64,000 nt of DNA. Origin: Isoptericola luteus. Its GTDB lineage: Bacteria > Actinomycetota > Actinomycetes > Actinomycetales > Cellulomonadaceae. Positions 63,315 to 64,000 of this stretch are shown here, piece after piece; position 1 is the first letter of the stretch, and every line of letters starts with the position of its first letter. The notes beneath the pieces are model-generated. The model made no database searches and was not told the DNA's origin. It saw only the letters and a list, made by a program, of their open reading frames with translations. Both the position numbers and the translations under genes were made by a program. The stretch covers positions 1 through 64,000 of the forward strand of contig NZ_JAIXCQ010000002.1 in assembly GCF_020297055.1 (NCBI RefSeq), in the 5' to 3' direction.

Positions 63315-64000
63315 ACGCCGGGCCAGCGCGGGGCGAGCAGGTCGGGCCCGGGCTCCGGTCGGTCGCCCGGCAGCACCGCGAGCGTGCGGTGCGCGACCCC
63401 CCGCGCGTCGAGCTCGGCGACCAGGGAGTCGAGGATCTCCACCCGCGGGCAGCGGAAGGAGGTGAAGAACACGTGCGGCCCGAGCGTCGACGGGTGGCTG
63501 CGCAGGTGCTGCAGGTCCACCCCGGCGTCGGAGAGCACGGCGAGGGTGCCCTGCAGGGAGCCCCGGTGGTCGTCGGACGGACCGACGGCGAGCCAGACCT
63601 GTGCCGGCGCGTCGAAGGCCGGCCACCGGTCCCGCGGCTCCAGCAGCCCGTACCAGACCGGGCCGCGCTCGCCCAGGCGTGCGCTGCCCGGCAGCTCGGC
63701 CCAGCCCGCCGGGACGCGCTCCCGCTCGACCACGAGGGACCCCGTGGGCCCGGCAAGCCGCGCCCGCTCCTCGACCGACGTGCGGGTCGGCACCAGGCGA
63801 GGGCCGACCCCCATGCCGCGCAGCACCTCGCGGCAGTCGCGCAGCCCCGCCTCGTCGATCACGACCTGACCGCCGGACGCGCCGGCCGGGGCGACCCAGA
63901 CCCACTGCGGAGGGACGGCGACGGCTCCCGTCACGATGAGGCTCGGGTCGCCCGCGAGGATGGCCTCCTCGAGGCCAGGCGACGGCTGCTCCGGGTGCCC
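63311..64000 (-). CDS. ACT-like domain protein, 5' end beyond window
   Basis: At least 229 residues, cut by the right edge. The frame is open to base 64000 with protein-like sequence (EQPSPGLEEAILAGDPSLIV), so the first in-window start, GTG 63934, is probably internal. The C-terminal part, DDHRGSLQGTLAVLSDAGVD then LQHLRSHPSTLGPHVFFTSF, looks like an ACT regulatory domain similar to that of prephenate dehydratases. The N-terminal 130 residues (AGLRDCREVLRGMGVGPRLVPTR, WYGLLEPRDRWPAF) are not recognised. Translational coupling to pheA and tyrA suggests a role in aromatic amino acid control. Confidence 0.65.
   Translation of the reverse strand, partial: GHPEQPSPGLEEAILAGDPSLIVTGAVAVPPQWVWVAPAGASGGQVVIDEAGLRDCREVLRGMGVGPRLVPTRTSVEERARLAGPTGSLVVERERVPAGWAELPGSARLGERGPVWYGLLEPRDRWPAFDAPAQVWLAVGPSDDHRGSLQGTLAVLSDAGVDLQHLRSHPSTLGPHVFFTSFRCPRVEILDSLVAELDARGVAHRTLAVLPGDRPEPGPDLLAPRWPGV

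Noticed and set aside
63311-63934. Complete 207-residue protein starting at GTG 63934
   Set aside because: The frame remains open with protein-like sequence to the window edge, so the gene is better treated as partial.

Overview
The window reads as core chromosome of a very GC-rich actinobacterium. The signs are codon use strongly biased to G/C in third position, many GTG starts, stop/start overlaps (ATGA, GTGA, TGATG), and actinobacterial marker genes: the acyl-CoA carboxylase epsilon subunit, the DUF3117, DUF6297, DUF6318 and DUF6458 families, FolP2, and the sigE-rseA-htrA-tatB order. I infer Micrococcales, perhaps the Cellulomonadaceae/Promicromonosporaceae area; no rRNA or tRNA is present to fix this. 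The first 76 bases are almost pure C/G homopolymer and look like a contig-end artefact. No insertion sequence, prophage, CRISPR array or tRNA was found.

Layout. 85-5842: a secreted phytase-like/GDPD fusion, a small lower-GC islet with a nonsense-interrupted secreted cysteine protein and an orphan gene, a Bcr/CflA-type MFS exporter and a divergent SRAP protein. 5956-18313: adenylate cyclase, birA, and acyl-CoA carboxylase genes (beta, epsilon, alpha) with Maf, glycerate kinase, a DUF885 peptidase-like protein and an AEC transporter between them. 18342-22015: a DUF6318 lipoprotein with a secreted partner, an MFS exporter and a NUDIX hydrolase. 22016-27129: LpdA-like quinone reductase, purine nucleoside phosphorylase plus phosphohexomutase, and a siderophore-interacting protein behind a probable DtxR/IdeR box. 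27182-39008: a long minus-strand nucleoside uptake and salvage cluster (BMP lipoprotein, ABC ATPase, two permeases, cdd, deoA, add, deoC) ending in an ABC/DUF6297 pair. 39211-48439: M20 amidohydrolase, manC, sdhCDAB, YihY, 2'-5' RNA ligase-like protein, trpS and tatB. 48482-52496: htrA, rseA, sigE, a divergent O-methyltransferase and DUF3117. 52693-64000: folP2, LOG-like protein, dapE/dapD, a lysozyme-like anchored protein, gltA, dapC, ferredoxin, a lone SH3-like domain, tyrA, pheA and a partial ACT-like protein leaving the right edge.

How genes work together. The BMP-type ABC importer would bring in nucleosides. Cdd and Add deaminate them, DeoA and the purine phosphorylase split them, and DeoC cleaves deoxyribose-5-phosphate. 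No deoB is present, and the phosphohexomutase two steps from the purine phosphorylase is the obvious candidate for the missing pentomutase step. DapC, DapD and DapE cover the succinylase route to diaminopimelate. SdhCDAB and citrate synthase are TCA enzymes. Carboxylase alpha, beta and epsilon plus BirA make and biotinylate an acyl-CoA carboxylase. Most gene order, as I remember it, matches Mycobacterium tuberculosis blocks Rv3279c-Rv3285, Rv3303c-Rv3319 and Rv1201c-Rv1224.

The most striking non-coding signals are two unrelated families of intergenic palindromic repeats (20002-20112 and 45191-45316), several long perfect terminator stems, and a recurring TAnnnT hexamer placed 5-8 bases before start codons, which suggests widespread leaderless transcription. 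I do not see a clearly new multi-gene system. The best leads are the repeat arrays, the interrupted secreted protein, and the ACT-like protein coupled to pheA-tyrA.
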